Assembly: GCA_017645765.1 (NCBI GenBank)
Contig: JAGCNV010000026.1
Location: 62,001 to 126,000, forward strand
Direction of reading: 5' to 3'
Length of the DNA stretch: 64,000 nt
Source: a bacterium
Lineage (GTDB): Bacteria; UBP6; UBA1177
How positions within the stretch are numbered: position 1 is the first letter of the stretch; the number at the start of each line of letters is the position of its first letter. Positions 8,519 through 17,636 of the stretch are shown here, in pieces. The notes beneath the pieces were generated by a model. That model was not told where the DNA came from, did not search any database, and was given only the letters and a program-made list of their open reading frames with translations. The translations under genes and the position numbers were made by a program.

Positions 8519-10051
8519 CTATTTCCCGTCAACAGTGAACGATTCTCTGTGAAGTGAATTGTCTGATTCGGTGTTTACTGCGATTCTGAGTTCTTTTTTG
8601 AGCTTGTCGAGTTCATCGGAGTATTTCTGCTCAAGCGCAAAAATTGTTTCGGGATGTGCTTTTACGGTCAGAACTCTGCTGCCGTAAAGTTTTACGTATT
8701 TCTTTATTTCACGGAAAATCTGGAAAGTTACGGTTTCCCGTGAACGTATTATGCCGTTTCCGCTGCAGTAGGGGCACGGCTCTGTGAGCGATGAAATGTT
8801 GCTTTCGGTTGTTCTTTTTCGCGTGATCTGGATGAGTCCGAGGCGCGTGAAGTAGAAAACGGTGCATTTCGCCGGATCTTTTTCGAGCTCTTTTTCGAGT
8901 TTTGCGATAACTTTTTTCTTGTTTGCCTGATTGCGCATGTCGATGAAGTCAACGACGATGATTCCCGCCAGATTTCTGAGTCTCAGGTGATATGCGATCT
9001 CTTCGGCAGCTTCGCAGTTTGTTTTGACGACGGTGCTTTCGAGGTCGCCTTTTCCGACGAATTTGCCGGTGTTGACATCAATGACGGTCAGTGCTTCGGT
9101 CTGCTCGATGATGAGGAATCCTCCGCTTTTGAGCCAGATTTTCTTCTTTACCAGTTTGGTGACTTCTGGTTCGATCGAATAGTAGTCGAAAATCGGGTAG
9201 GGCAGATCGTAGAATTTCACTTTATCGTCGGGATTCTCGCCGTAGAAAGCGAAGTAGTCGCGCACTGCCTTTTCATCGTTTTTGTTGTCTACGACGATTT
9301 CGGAAAGTTCACTCATGCCGGTGTTCTGAACGAAATCAAGCATCGGATCGAGTGCCGGTTCGATGAGCGCAGTTCCTTTGCCTTTCTGGAAAGTGTTCTG
9401 GATCGAGATCCACTTTTTTATCAGGAAAACGACCTCTTTTTCGATGGTTTTGATGTCTGTTTCGGCCGCTAAAGTCCTTAGAATTATGCCGTAACCTTTG
9501 TTCAACACCTTCTGACCGAACTCTCTGAGTTCTTCACGTTTTTCCCTGTCGCTGATTTTGCGGCTCACGCCGATATGTGTGATTGTCGGCAGAAGAACGC
9601 AGTATCTTCCGGCAAGTGAAATGTGCGTCGTGAGCTTTGCCCCTTTCTGTCCTATCGGCTCTTTCACGACCTGAACGAGGATTCTGTTTCCCTCTTTTGC
9701 GTATTCGGTGATGTCGGTGAATCTGCGCGGTTCGTTCTGAGTGTCGGAAGACTGTTCTTCGCGGTTCTGGTCATCATCGTCATCGTCGCTTTCGAGATTT
9801 TTCTGGTACTCTTCATAAGTTATGTTGAGTTTCAGGTCGTTTGCGTGGATGAATCCGGTTCTCGTGCCGCCGAATTCGACGAACGCCGACTGCATTCCAG
9901 GAAGTACCCTGCGGATTATGCCGGAATATATGTTTGAAAGGCAGCTCCCTTCCTCCGAGTGCATGACATGGAGTTCAACGAGCTTTCTGTCTTCAAGTAT
10001 GGCTATTCGTTTTTCGCCGTAAGTGTTGTTTACGATTATTTGTCTGTTCAT
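8519..10051 (-). CDS. rng: Ribonuclease G (RNase E/G family)
   Basis: A cytosolic single-strand endoribonuclease for rRNA 5' processing and mRNA decay. An S1 RNA-binding domain fills the N terminus (YSGIIRRVLPGMQSAFVEFG), interrupted around residues 85-110 by an acidic, low-complexity insert. The catalytic core keeps both metal-binding aspartates in VIDVNTGKFVG and VVDFIDMRN. A zinc-link CPYCSGNG lies near residue 425. At 510 residues without the long RNase E scaffold tail, RNase G is the better name. It lies 6 bp after the phosphodiesterase gene. Confidence 0.92.
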   Translation of the reverse strand: MNRQIIVNNTYGEKRIAILEDRKLVELHVMHSEEGSCLSNIYSGIIRRVLPGMQSAFVEFGGTRTGFIHANDLKLNITYEEYQKNLESDDDDDDQNREEQSSDTQNEPRRFTDITEYAKEGNRILVQVVKEPIGQKGAKLTTHISLAGRYCVLLPTITHIGVSRKISDREKREELREFGQKVLNKGYGIILRTLAAETDIKTIEKEVVFLIKKWISIQNTFQKGKGTALIEPALDPMLDFVQNTGMSELSEIVVDNKNDEKAVRDYFAFYGENPDDKVKFYDLPYPIFDYYSIEPEVTKLVKKKIWLKSGGFLIIEQTEALTVIDVNTGKFVGKGDLESTVVKTNCEAAEEIAYHLRLRNLAGIIVVDFIDMRNQANKKKVIAKLEKELEKDPAKCTVFYFTRLGLIQITRKRTTESNISSLTEPCPYCSGNGIIRSRETVTFQIFREIKKYVKLYGSRVLTVKAHPETIFALEQKYSDELDKLKKELRIAVNTESDNSLHRESFTVDGK

Positions 10052-10057
10052 TTGTTT

Positions 10058-10828
10058 TTAAGATGCTGTTATCGGACGTTTCTGCTTCATCGGGATGATT
10101 TTCATCGGACTTTCGATGCTGTTTATGTCGGCGATTATCTCATCTTCCAGATTGGGTTTCAGGTGGAATGTGTGGATATTGCAGTTCCGTTTGATTTTTG
10201 CAAGTTCCCCTGCGAGCTGGGAAGGAGTCAGGTGTTTCGACATAGTTGCAAGTTTTTCGAGCCTGTTCGGGAAAGAAGTTTCCCAGCATATTGTTTTTAC
10301 TGAAGGATCGTCGTTTATATGGTTTACGAAATTTTCGCAGATTCCTGTGTCTCCGGAATACGCTATTGCTTCACCGCCCTTCCTGAGAATGAAACCGAGC
10401 GACTCGACAACGTGGTTCACTTCGATCGGCAGAAACTCTATCCCTTCAATCGTGAAAGGGACGTCGAAACTTATCGGCTGAAACTTTATCGTCGGATTTT
10501 TCCTGCTTGGAAGTTTAGTGAAGTCAGGCCAGATAAGGTCGTTGAAGATGTTATCCATGATCTGCGCCATGATGTTTTCTGTCGTATAAACCGTGAACGA
10601 GTGGTTGCCGAGCGAAAGCATGAAATCGGCGAAAATCGGCAGATTTTTTATGTGATCGAAGTGGGAATGAGTGATTATCACGTGTTTTATTGCAAGAAGC
10701 TGATTCGTGTCGAGAGAGGACATGATCGAGCCGGTGTCGATTACGGTCGAAGGGGTAACGAGCATTGAGATACACTTTTTATTTTCAAGATCGCTGCCGT
10801 AACAGCCAAGCGGAACTATGGAAAGCAT
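10058..10828 (-). CDS. Metallo-beta-lactamase-fold phosphodiesterase, class II cyclic-nucleotide PDE-like
   Basis: Shows the di-metal motif HSHFDHIKNLP (54-64), preceded by VIDTG, with later ligands in VNHVVESLGF, YSGDTG and a C-terminal histidine (FHLKPN). The HxHxDHxxxLP form and the overall layout resemble class II 3',5'-cyclic nucleotide phosphodiesterases (CpdP/PDE1), which hydrolyse cAMP or cGMP. RNase Z-like or other metallohydrolase functions remain possible. It sits between nfu and rng on the same strand, probably co-transcribed; the 54-bp gap to nfu shows no hairpin. Confidence 0.7.
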   Translation of the reverse strand: MLSIVPLGCYGSDLENKKCISMLVTPSTVIDTGSIMSSLDTNQLLAIKHVIITHSHFDHIKNLPIFADFMLSLGNHSFTVYTTENIMAQIMDNIFNDLIWPDFTKLPSRKNPTIKFQPISFDVPFTIEGIEFLPIEVNHVVESLGFILRKGGEAIAYSGDTGICENFVNHINDDPSVKTICWETSFPNRLEKLATMSKHLTPSQLAGELAKIKRNCNIHTFHLKPNLEDEIIADINSIESPMKIIPMKQKRPITAS

Positions 10829-10882
10829 TTTATCCTCCGAATAAAGAAGCTTTTCCTGCCTGTCGCAGTTTTTTAGAAGATT

Positions 10883-11119
10883 TTAGACGTTTACGACCTC
10901 TTTTACTTCCGGAACGAGCCTCTTGAGATGCTGTTCGATTCCCATTTTGAGAGTCATCTGACTCATCGGGCAGCCTGCACAGTGACCCTGAAGGGCGACT
11001 TTTACTATTCCGTCATCGGTTATTTCTATAATTTGAACATCTCCGCCGTCTCTCTGGAGTGCGGGACGTACATCTTCAAGAACCTCTTTTACCTTTTCTT
11101 TCCAATCGTTTGCAGCCAT
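10883..11119 (-). CDS. NifU C-terminal-domain (Nfu-type) iron-sulfur protein
   Basis: A small [4Fe-4S] carrier or scaffold of 78 residues that consists of the NifU C-terminal domain alone. Cys47 and Cys50 form the essential CxxC in GHCAGCPMSQMTLK. The N-terminal half reads VKEVLEDVRPALQRDGGDVQ, the family's usual opening. No other Fe-S assembly gene is adjacent. A GGGAG ribosome site precedes the start, and a promoter is proposed at 11162-11189. Confidence 0.9.
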   Translation of the reverse strand: MAANDWKEKVKEVLEDVRPALQRDGGDVQIIEITDDGIVKVALQGHCAGCPMSQMTLKMGIEQHLKRLVPEVKEVVNV

Positions 11120-11161
11120 TTTAATCTCCCTAAAAATTCAGTAAAAAAACAAAAACGGAGA

Positions 11162-11189
11162 ATTATAGGGAGTAAACCGTGCAAGTCAA
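11162..11189 (-). promoter_or_regulatory. Promoter of the nfu-type gene
   Basis: On the minus strand TTGACT (11184-11189), a 16-bp spacer, TATAAT (11162-11167), then TCTC and CGTTTTTG. The start codon follows 43 bp downstream. Confidence 0.7.
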
Positions 11190-11213
11190 GTCAAAAGGAA
11201 GCTGATTTTTGCA

Positions 11214-12143
11214 TTAAATCACTTTGAAGGCGAGAAGGGCTGAGTAGGCGATGTAGATCGCAACAAGCAGGATTCCGGAAACTCGGTCTATCTTTTTTCT
11301 GATGCCGAAAATGAAAAGGAACAGCGTCACTATTGCGACAGCGGGGAGGTCTCTCGTGAGTATTTTAGGATCGACTGTAACCGGTGTTACTGCTCCGGCG
11401 ATTCCGACAACGCACATCGTGTTGAAAAGGTTCGAGCCGACAACATTTCCGAATGCGACGCCGTGTTCGTTCTTTCTTGCAGCCGATACCGATGCTGCAA
11501 GTTCGGGAAGCGACGTTCCGAGCGCGACTATCGTGAGCCCGATGATGAGTTCGCTTACTCCGAGGGCTGTCGCTATGTCTTTTGCAGCCCAGACGAGGGC
11601 GCGGGAGCTGCTTACAAGAAGTGCAAGACCGAAAATTATCAGGCATATCGATTTAAGAAGCGACTCTTTTTTGCCGTTTTCTTCTTCGTCCTGTTCCTCT
11701 TTTTTGCCGAGCGAGGAAATCACCATTATCGGAATGAAGAGAATGAGCATTGTTATTGCATTGATGCGTGAAATGAAGCCGTCAAGAACGAGGAAAACAG
11801 TGAGGATCAGCGTGCCTGCGAGGAAAGGAAGCTCTTTTTTTACGACCGAAAAATCGACTTTTATCGGATTGACGATTGCCGCGACGCCGAGGATCAGAAG
11901 GACGTTCGTAATGTTCGAACCGTAAGCGTTGCCGAGCGCGATGTCAGGGCTTCCTTCGAATGCCGAAACTGCCGAGACAAGCATTTCGGGAGCCGATGTG
12001 CCGAAACCTACGATTATCATGCCGATGAGGAACGGCGAAACACCGAGAACCCGCGCCAAGCCGCACGCGCCGTCAACAAAACGGTCGGCGCTCCACGCCA
12101 GAACTAAAAGCGAAACTATGAGAACAATGCCTTGAAGCCACAT
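11214..12143 (-). CDS. Ca2+/Na+ exchanger (CaCA family, YrbG-like)
   Basis: An inner-membrane cation exchanger of 309 residues built from two homologous halves. The alpha-repeat motifs are GFGTSAPEMLVSA (46-58) and ALGTSLPELAASVSA in the second half, each with the acidic ion-binding residue. About ten membrane helices are visible, and the two halves are joined by a charged cytosolic loop (GKKEEQDEEENGKKE). Length matches the bacterial YrbG type. It has its own upstream promoter, and a 94-bp gap separates it from nfu. Confidence 0.92.
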   Translation of the reverse strand: MWLQGIVLIVSLLVLAWSADRFVDGACGLARVLGVSPFLIGMIIVGFGTSAPEMLVSAVSAFEGSPDIALGNAYGSNITNVLLILGVAAIVNPIKVDFSVVKKELPFLAGTLILTVFLVLDGFISRINAITMLILFIPIMVISSLGKKEEQDEEENGKKESLLKSICLIIFGLALLVSSSRALVWAAKDIATALGVSELIIGLTIVALGTSLPELAASVSAARKNEHGVAFGNVVGSNLFNTMCVVGIAGAVTPVTVDPKILTRDLPAVAIVTLFLFIFGIRKKIDRVSGILLVAIYIAYSALLAFKVI

Positions 12144-12176
12144 TTTTACCCTCGCAAAAAAGACAAAAAACCCTGA

Positions 12177-12204
12177 ATTATGATGAAAACCGGGCTGATT
12201 TCAA
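12177..12204 (-). promoter_or_regulatory. Promoter of the Ca2+/Na+ exchanger gene
   Basis: Minus strand: TTGAAA (12199-12204), 16-bp spacer, CATAAT (12177-12182), then TCAG and GGTTTTTTG. The start codon lies 34 bp downstream. Confidence 0.6.
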
Positions 12205-12217
12205 GAATTATCGGCGT

Positions 12218-12270
12218 CAAAACATGTGACAAAATGTCAAATTGCCGAATTGACATTTTGCTGTGTTTTG
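12218..12270. repeat. Palindrome in the gspC upstream region
   Basis: Perfect 11-bp inverted arms CAAAATGTCAA (12230-12240) and TTGACATTTTG (12250-12260) flank a 9-bp centre. An outer pair CAAAACA/TGTTTTG (12218-12224, 12264-12270) extends the symmetry. The right arm contains TTGACA, a consensus -35 box pointing toward gspC. It may be a regulator binding site or a leader hairpin. Confidence 0.6.
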
Positions 12271-12351
12271 TAACTTGTTGATTTTGCTGATAAATTTTTT
12301 TGGCACTTGAGTTGCTTAAATAATCGGTTTTTGTTGTTTGCGAGGTGTGCT

Positions 12352-13329
12352 TTGAAAAGCAGGACAGTTTTGAATATAGCTTTGTTCATCGCGATTGCGG
12401 CAGCGGTGCTTTCGTTTATCGGTTTTCTGCTCGCTTTCGTCGTTAAAGGTGAACAGGTTTATGTCCCGATAGGCAAAAATTATTATAAAACGCTCGAAGG
12501 GACTCCTTCGGAAGAGAAAAAAGAAAATTTTTATTTCGGCAAAAATCCGAACAACATGAGTACTGCTAATATTTTTGATTCTTCGTCGCGAACTATAGCT
12601 CTCACCGAACAGCAGAATAATAGTACTGTGGAAGAGGGCACGGTTGTCCCCGAAATGAGCAAAGAGGATATTTTCTTTTATCTTGAAAATCCTGACAAGT
12701 GCACGCTCCTGCCCGGTTACGAACTTACCGGAACCATCGTTGCGAAGGATAACGATTTCTCTTTCGCAATTCTCAAAGGCAGCAAAGGAAGCAGCGGCGG
12801 AGCGGTCACGAGAACCGGCTCGGAAGTTCAGGAAGGTGTGATCCTTGCTTTCGTCTGGAGAAATATCGCTATTTTCAGAACGACAAGCGGTGTAAAGTGC
12901 ATCGGTGAAGGTGTCGGCGAGAGCAAAGCTGCTCCTCTTCCTGAAATGAAAGTTGCTGAAAATGCACCGGCTCCCTCCAGAGGCGGAGACGATGAATTTG
13001 ATATAAGAAATGTCGGTCCGAACCAGTATGTCGTCAAACGTTCGGATCTCAACAAAGCGACGGGAAACCTTGGTGCGCTGGCGTCTCAGGCAAGAATCGT
13101 TCCTTCCGCGAAAGACAACGGATTCAAGATTTTTTCGATAGCTAAAGACAGTCTTTATTCAAAGATAGGAATTCAGAACGGCGATGTTCTCAAGTCGATA
13201 AACGGCATCGAACTTTCGAGCCCCGACAAGGCGCTTGAAGCTTATTCGAGGTTGCAGAGTGCGTCCAAACTCTCGCTTGACATCGTCAGAAAAGGGCAGA
13301 ATGAAACTTTGGAATATACGATAGAATAG
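12352..13329 (+). CDS. gspC: Type II secretion inner-membrane protein C
   Basis: Links the inner-membrane assembly platform to the secretin. A membrane helix (about residues 6-30) follows a short basic N terminus. A homology region follows (roughly 110-185, with GYELTGTIVAKDNDFSFAI and VQEGVILAF), then a C-terminal PDZ domain (about 250-325, GIQNGDVLKSINGIEL). There is no ATG. TTG at 12352 has a GAGG site 6 bp upstream and begins MKSRTVLN, so it is preferred over a TTG at 12307, which lacks a ribosome site. gspD follows after 9 bp. Confidence 0.85.
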   Translation: MKSRTVLNIALFIAIAAAVLSFIGFLLAFVVKGEQVYVPIGKNYYKTLEGTPSEEKKENFYFGKNPNNMSTANIFDSSSRTIALTEQQNNSTVEEGTVVPEMSKEDIFFYLENPDKCTLLPGYELTGTIVAKDNDFSFAILKGSKGSSGGAVTRTGSEVQEGVILAFVWRNIAIFRTTSGVKCIGEGVGESKAAPLPEMKVAENAPAPSRGGDDEFDIRNVGPNQYVVKRSDLNKATGNLGALASQARIVPSAKDNGFKIFSIAKDSLYSKIGIQNGDVLKSINGIELSSPDKALEAYSRLQSASKLSLDIVRKGQNETLEYTIE

Positions 13330-13338
13330 GAGGCATAA

Positions 13339-15939
13339 ATGCTGAATCTGAAAAAGATAATTTTTCTGACAGCTCTGATCGCTTTTTCGTTTGTTTATCT
13401 TCCGGCTGAAGAAGCGGCGGAAGCAGACAGTGTGAAAGTTCCGATCAATCTCAACAGCAAAATTAAACCGATTAATCCGACTGCAAAAAAGCTTAACAAT
13501 TTCAAACTTGGCAGGCCGGTTGTGGCAGAAAAAAATGCTGAAGATGAAAATAAGGATGAAAATGAAGAGAAAACAAAAGAAAATAAGCCGGCGGATAATG
13601 CGGTTCAGCCGAAAAACAACAACAATAATAACGAAGTAAGAACTGTCACGCCTCCGCAGCCGAAGACGATCCTTGACAAAGAACAGCCGAAAACTCCGGA
13701 AGACAACAAACTGCTTGATGCGGTAAAAGTCGAGATAAACGAGCCGAAAGCTGCAAATATGAATCTCAAAATCAGGCTTGATTTCAAAGACGAGGAGTTG
13801 ATGAACGTTGTCAAACTCTTCTCCGATCTTCTTCAGAAAAACTTCATAATTCCTGAAAATCTCGGCAAGGCGAAAATCAACCTCCTTTCTCCGCAGAAAG
13901 TCACGGTTGCAGAAGCCTACAAAACATTCCTGACCCTTCTTGCTGTCAACGATTTCAGCGTTTCGGAAGACGGTTCATACACGATAATCACGAAGGAAAA
14001 GAACATCCCGGAGATGAAAATCCCTTTTTACAAGGGAACTGAAGTGCCGGATCTCTTCAAAATGGTTGCGACCATTATGAAGTTCGAGTATGTCACGGCT
14101 ACCGATATCGACAAGGTTTTGAAGCTTTTCCGTGACAAAGGGGCTACTTCGGTCGTTTTCGACGACAAAACTCTTATCGTTGTCGATTATGCGGCGAATA
14201 TCAGAAAAATTATGACTTTGGTGAAGGAACTCGACCAGCCTTCAGAATCTGACAAGGCGGAGCTTTACTTTATCAAACTCAATCACGTTCTTGCAGCTGA
14301 TGCCCGCAAGATCATTGAAGATATTTTTAAAGATTTCTCCAAAAAGGGAACCAAAAAAGGTAAAAATAACGACAATACCCCTTCTCTCGGCGGTGTTGGC
14401 AAACAGGCTGACGGGAACAACAATAACAACAGATTTCCTCCGCGTCCTCCGTTTCCTCCGGCATGGGGCAATGCTGATGACAGTGAAGGTCTGAGCGAAA
14501 CATACATTCATATTGTTGCGGACGAAAGAAGCCAGCAGATAATCGTTCTCTGCAATAAAACGACTTACAATCTGATTCTGCAGGTCGTTCAGAATATCGA
14601 CCGTGAAGTCGAAGGTGAAGGTGAAATCCATGTTGTAAAATTGCAGAACGCAAAAGCGGAAGATATGCTTAAGACCTTGAATTCACTGTCTAAAAACAAA
14701 AAGGCGTCAGGTTCTTCCAAAAATACCAACAAAGGTACTGACGTTTTTGAAGGCGATGTCCAGATTTCGGCTAATGAATCGACAAACTCACTTGTCGTTG
14801 TTTCTTCTCTTCAGGATTTCAGAAACCTCAAAAAAGTTGTCGAGAAACTTGATGTGAAGCGCAAACAGGTGTTTGTCGAAGCGGCTATCCTCGAAGTCAG
14901 TATCGATAACAACTTAGAATACGGTAACGCTTATGCTGCGATGGGTTACGAAGTTTCAATTGCGGGCGAGAAAGTTCCACTTTTCTTCGGAAAGGCTCTC
15001 TCTTCGCCGACTCCCGGACTTGTTGCAGGAATGGTCGGAGCTTCAGTTGACGGAACTGCCGGAATGCCCGGTCTTTCACTTGTTGACGGCGTTCCTTCGA
15101 TAGGACTCATTTTGAATGCGGCTCAGAACGATTCGACGGTAAACGTAGTTTCGACTCCGCATCTTCTCACTACCGATAACGAAGAAGCCGAGATCACGGT
15201 CGGTGAAACGGTTCCGTTCCCGTCAGGAAACATCCTCACAAGCACGACAGGAAGCACGATTACCTACACCCGTGAAGACGTTGCACTTAAACTCAAGATA
15301 AAACCGCAAATCAACGAATCAGGTTACATGACTCTTGAAATCAACCAGGAAATGACCGAGCTCGGCGCGCAGACCGATTACGGTTACAAAACGACGAAAA
15401 GACAGGCGAAAACCAAGATCAACGCTGAAAACGAGCAGACGATAGTCATCGGCGGTCTTATGAAAGATACTGTTACCGAAGGCGAGAACAAAATTCCGAT
15501 CCTGGGCGACATTCCCGTTATCGGAAACCTTTTCAAATATAAAAAAGTGAACAAAGCCAAAGTAAACCTTCTTCTCATACTCACTCCTCACGTCGTTGAC
15601 AGCAAAGAGGATTTCGAGCGCATTCTCCGCAAGAAAATGGAGGAGCGTGACGAGTTTGCACGCAAATATTATGGCGGTGACACTACGTTCGAAGAGACAG
15701 TTTACCTTGACAAAAGACGCGGTGCGCTTCTTTCGATGGTGAATGCTGTAAGCAACCAGCAGGCTTTCGAAAAAGAGGAACTTAAAAGAATAGAAGCTGC
15801 CAACAAAAAGGAAAATTCGATAATGGTTACTCCCGACGGTGAAGAAAAACTTATCGAAAATCCGGAAAAATCTTCCAAAAAAGGAAAGTCGAAAGATGCC
15901 GAAGATGAACTCGTTCCCGATATCGACGAAGAGGATTAG
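13339..15939 (+). CDS. gspD: Type II secretion outer-membrane secretin
   Basis: Forms the outer-membrane channel. A signal peptide (FLTALIAFSFVYLPAEE) is followed by an Asn/Lys/Glu-rich linker (to about residue 130), an N0 domain (KIRLDFKDEELMNVVKLFSD), N1-N3 repeats, and the secretin core with ETVPFPSGN and QTIVIGGLMKDTVTEGENKIPILGDIP. N3 carries an unusual Asn- and Pro-rich insert (about 350-380). The acidic, Lys-rich tail after the pore may bind a pilotin. At 866 residues it is on the long side because of linker and insert. It is separated by 2 bp from gspE. Confidence 0.95.
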   Translation: MLNLKKIIFLTALIAFSFVYLPAEEAAEADSVKVPINLNSKIKPINPTAKKLNNFKLGRPVVAEKNAEDENKDENEEKTKENKPADNAVQPKNNNNNNEVRTVTPPQPKTILDKEQPKTPEDNKLLDAVKVEINEPKAANMNLKIRLDFKDEELMNVVKLFSDLLQKNFIIPENLGKAKINLLSPQKVTVAEAYKTFLTLLAVNDFSVSEDGSYTIITKEKNIPEMKIPFYKGTEVPDLFKMVATIMKFEYVTATDIDKVLKLFRDKGATSVVFDDKTLIVVDYAANIRKIMTLVKELDQPSESDKAELYFIKLNHVLAADARKIIEDIFKDFSKKGTKKGKNNDNTPSLGGVGKQADGNNNNNRFPPRPPFPPAWGNADDSEGLSETYIHIVADERSQQIIVLCNKTTYNLILQVVQNIDREVEGEGEIHVVKLQNAKAEDMLKTLNSLSKNKKASGSSKNTNKGTDVFEGDVQISANESTNSLVVVSSLQDFRNLKKVVEKLDVKRKQVFVEAAILEVSIDNNLEYGNAYAAMGYEVSIAGEKVPLFFGKALSSPTPGLVAGMVGASVDGTAGMPGLSLVDGVPSIGLILNAAQNDSTVNVVSTPHLLTTDNEEAEITVGETVPFPSGNILTSTTGSTITYTREDVALKLKIKPQINESGYMTLEINQEMTELGAQTDYGYKTTKRQAKTKINAENEQTIVIGGLMKDTVTEGENKIPILGDIPVIGNLFKYKKVNKAKVNLLLILTPHVVDSKEDFERILRKKMEERDEFARKYYGGDTTFEETVYLDKRRGALLSMVNAVSNQQAFEKEELKRIEAANKKENSIMVTPDGEEKLIENPEKSSKKGKSKDAEDELVPDIDEED

Positions 15940-15941
15940 TT

Positions 15942-17636
15942 ATGACAGCAAGGCGCAAAATAGGTGAAATTCTTGTCGAAAAAGGTTTTCTCGACGAGAC
16001 GCAGCTTTCAGAGGCACTTGCCGCGCAGCATGCAGACAGGCAGGGAACGGGCAAAATCGGGCAGTTTCTCGTTTCGGAAGGAAAAGTGACTCCCGAACAG
16101 GTGACTGAGGCTTTTTCGGAGCAGAGCGGAATAAAAATCGTGACGGAAGAAGACCTCAAAAAGCTCGATCCTGCGGTCCTCGGCGAATTTCCGATAGCTC
16201 TGGCGAAGAAATTCAAGGCGCTTCCGCTTTATGCCGACAGTGACCTGCATGTTGTCGTCACAGATATTGACATGCTCCTTTTCAACCAGCTTTTTATGAT
16301 TTACCGTAAAAATGTCGTTTCGCTTCTTGTTTCTACTGCGAAAATCAACGACATGATAAACCAGGCATACAGCAGTGTCGACAACAAGGAAGAATCGCTT
16401 AACGCCGGTGATTTCGACAAAATGGCGGACGAAGACGATACGATCCCTGACCTCATCGACTCAAACGATGATGCCCCGATCATCAAATTCGTCAACAATA
16501 CGATCGCGAAGGCGGTAAAGGAAAAGGCGAGCGATATTCACTTTGAATCTTACGAAGACGAAGTTATCGTCCGCTTCAGAAAAGACGGCAAACTTTCGAT
16601 AGTCCAGCGTGTTCCGAAAGCGGCTCAGGCCGGTCTCATCACAAGAATCAAGATCATGAGCCGACTTAACATTTCGGAAAAAAGGCTTCCTCAGGACGGT
16701 AACATCAAAGTAAAAATCGCGGGAAACGACATCGACTTCCGTGTTTCGACACTTCCGAGTGTCCACGGCGAATCGATAGTTCTCCGTATTTTGGATAAAA
16801 GATCGCAGAAACTTTCTCTTGACGAAAGCGGTTTCACGAAGCGCGACCTCGAAACGATGAGGAAGATAATCCACATGAAACACGGGATTTTCCTCGTCAC
16901 AGGCCCTACCGGAAGCGGTAAAACGACGACGCTTTATTCGGCTCTCACCGAGATAAATTCCCCCGATGTTAAGATAATCACGGTTGAAGACCCTGTCGAG
17001 TATCAGATTAAAGGAGTAAACCAGATCCACATCAATTCGAAGATCGGACTCACTTTCGCGAGCGGTCTCCGTTCGATCCTCCGTCAGGACCCTGACATCA
17101 TCATGGTCGGTGAGATCCGTGATAAGGAGACTGCCGATATCGCGATCAACGCGTCTCTTACCGGTCACTTGGTTTTTTCGACTCTTCACACGAACGACGC
17201 TCCGACGGCTTTCACGCGACTTATCGATATGGGAATCGAGCCTTTCCTAATTTCTTCGACGGTTGTCGGTGTTCTGGCTCAGCGACTTGTCAGGAAGCTA
17301 TGTCCTGCCTGCAAAGAGGCATACTATCCGCCGGCGGCGATACTTGAGGAACTCGGACTCGATCCGAAAGAATATGCGAACCATCCGTTCTACAAGGCTG
17401 TCGGATGTCCTGAATGCGGATATTCCGGTTACAAGGGAAGAAGCGGTATTTTCGAACTTCTGATGATCGACGAAGAGCTCCGCCGTGCCGTAGTTGCGCG
17501 TCAGGACGCAAGCGACATCCGCAAGATAGCGGCGGCAAACGGAATGCTCAACCTCCGCGAAGACGGCGCACTGAAAGCGATAAAAGGGATAACTTCGCCT
17601 GAAGAAGTCCTTCTCAGAACTCAGGAGGATAAATAA
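15942..17636 (+). CDS. gspE: Type II secretion ATPase
   Basis: The cytosolic hexameric ATPase that drives pseudopilus assembly. The N terminus (1-140) is an MshEN/GspE-N domain, a fold that binds c-di-GMP in some relatives. The motor has Walker A GPTGSGKTTTLYSAL, an Asp box, Walker B region ILRQDPDIIMVGEIRD and a His box STLHTNDAPTA. A four-cysteine zinc module, CPAC...CPEC, lies between about residues 450 and 495. Length is 564. The stop overlaps the gspF start by one base (TAATG). Confidence 0.95.
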   Translation: MTARRKIGEILVEKGFLDETQLSEALAAQHADRQGTGKIGQFLVSEGKVTPEQVTEAFSEQSGIKIVTEEDLKKLDPAVLGEFPIALAKKFKALPLYADSDLHVVVTDIDMLLFNQLFMIYRKNVVSLLVSTAKINDMINQAYSSVDNKEESLNAGDFDKMADEDDTIPDLIDSNDDAPIIKFVNNTIAKAVKEKASDIHFESYEDEVIVRFRKDGKLSIVQRVPKAAQAGLITRIKIMSRLNISEKRLPQDGNIKVKIAGNDIDFRVSTLPSVHGESIVLRILDKRSQKLSLDESGFTKRDLETMRKIIHMKHGIFLVTGPTGSGKTTTLYSALTEINSPDVKIITVEDPVEYQIKGVNQIHINSKIGLTFASGLRSILRQDPDIIMVGEIRDKETADIAINASLTGHLVFSTLHTNDAPTAFTRLIDMGIEPFLISSTVVGVLAQRLVRKLCPACKEAYYPPAAILEELGLDPKEYANHPFYKAVGCPECGYSGYKGRSGIFELLMIDEELRRAVVARQDASDIRKIAAANGMLNLREDGALKAIKGITSPEEVLLRTQEDK

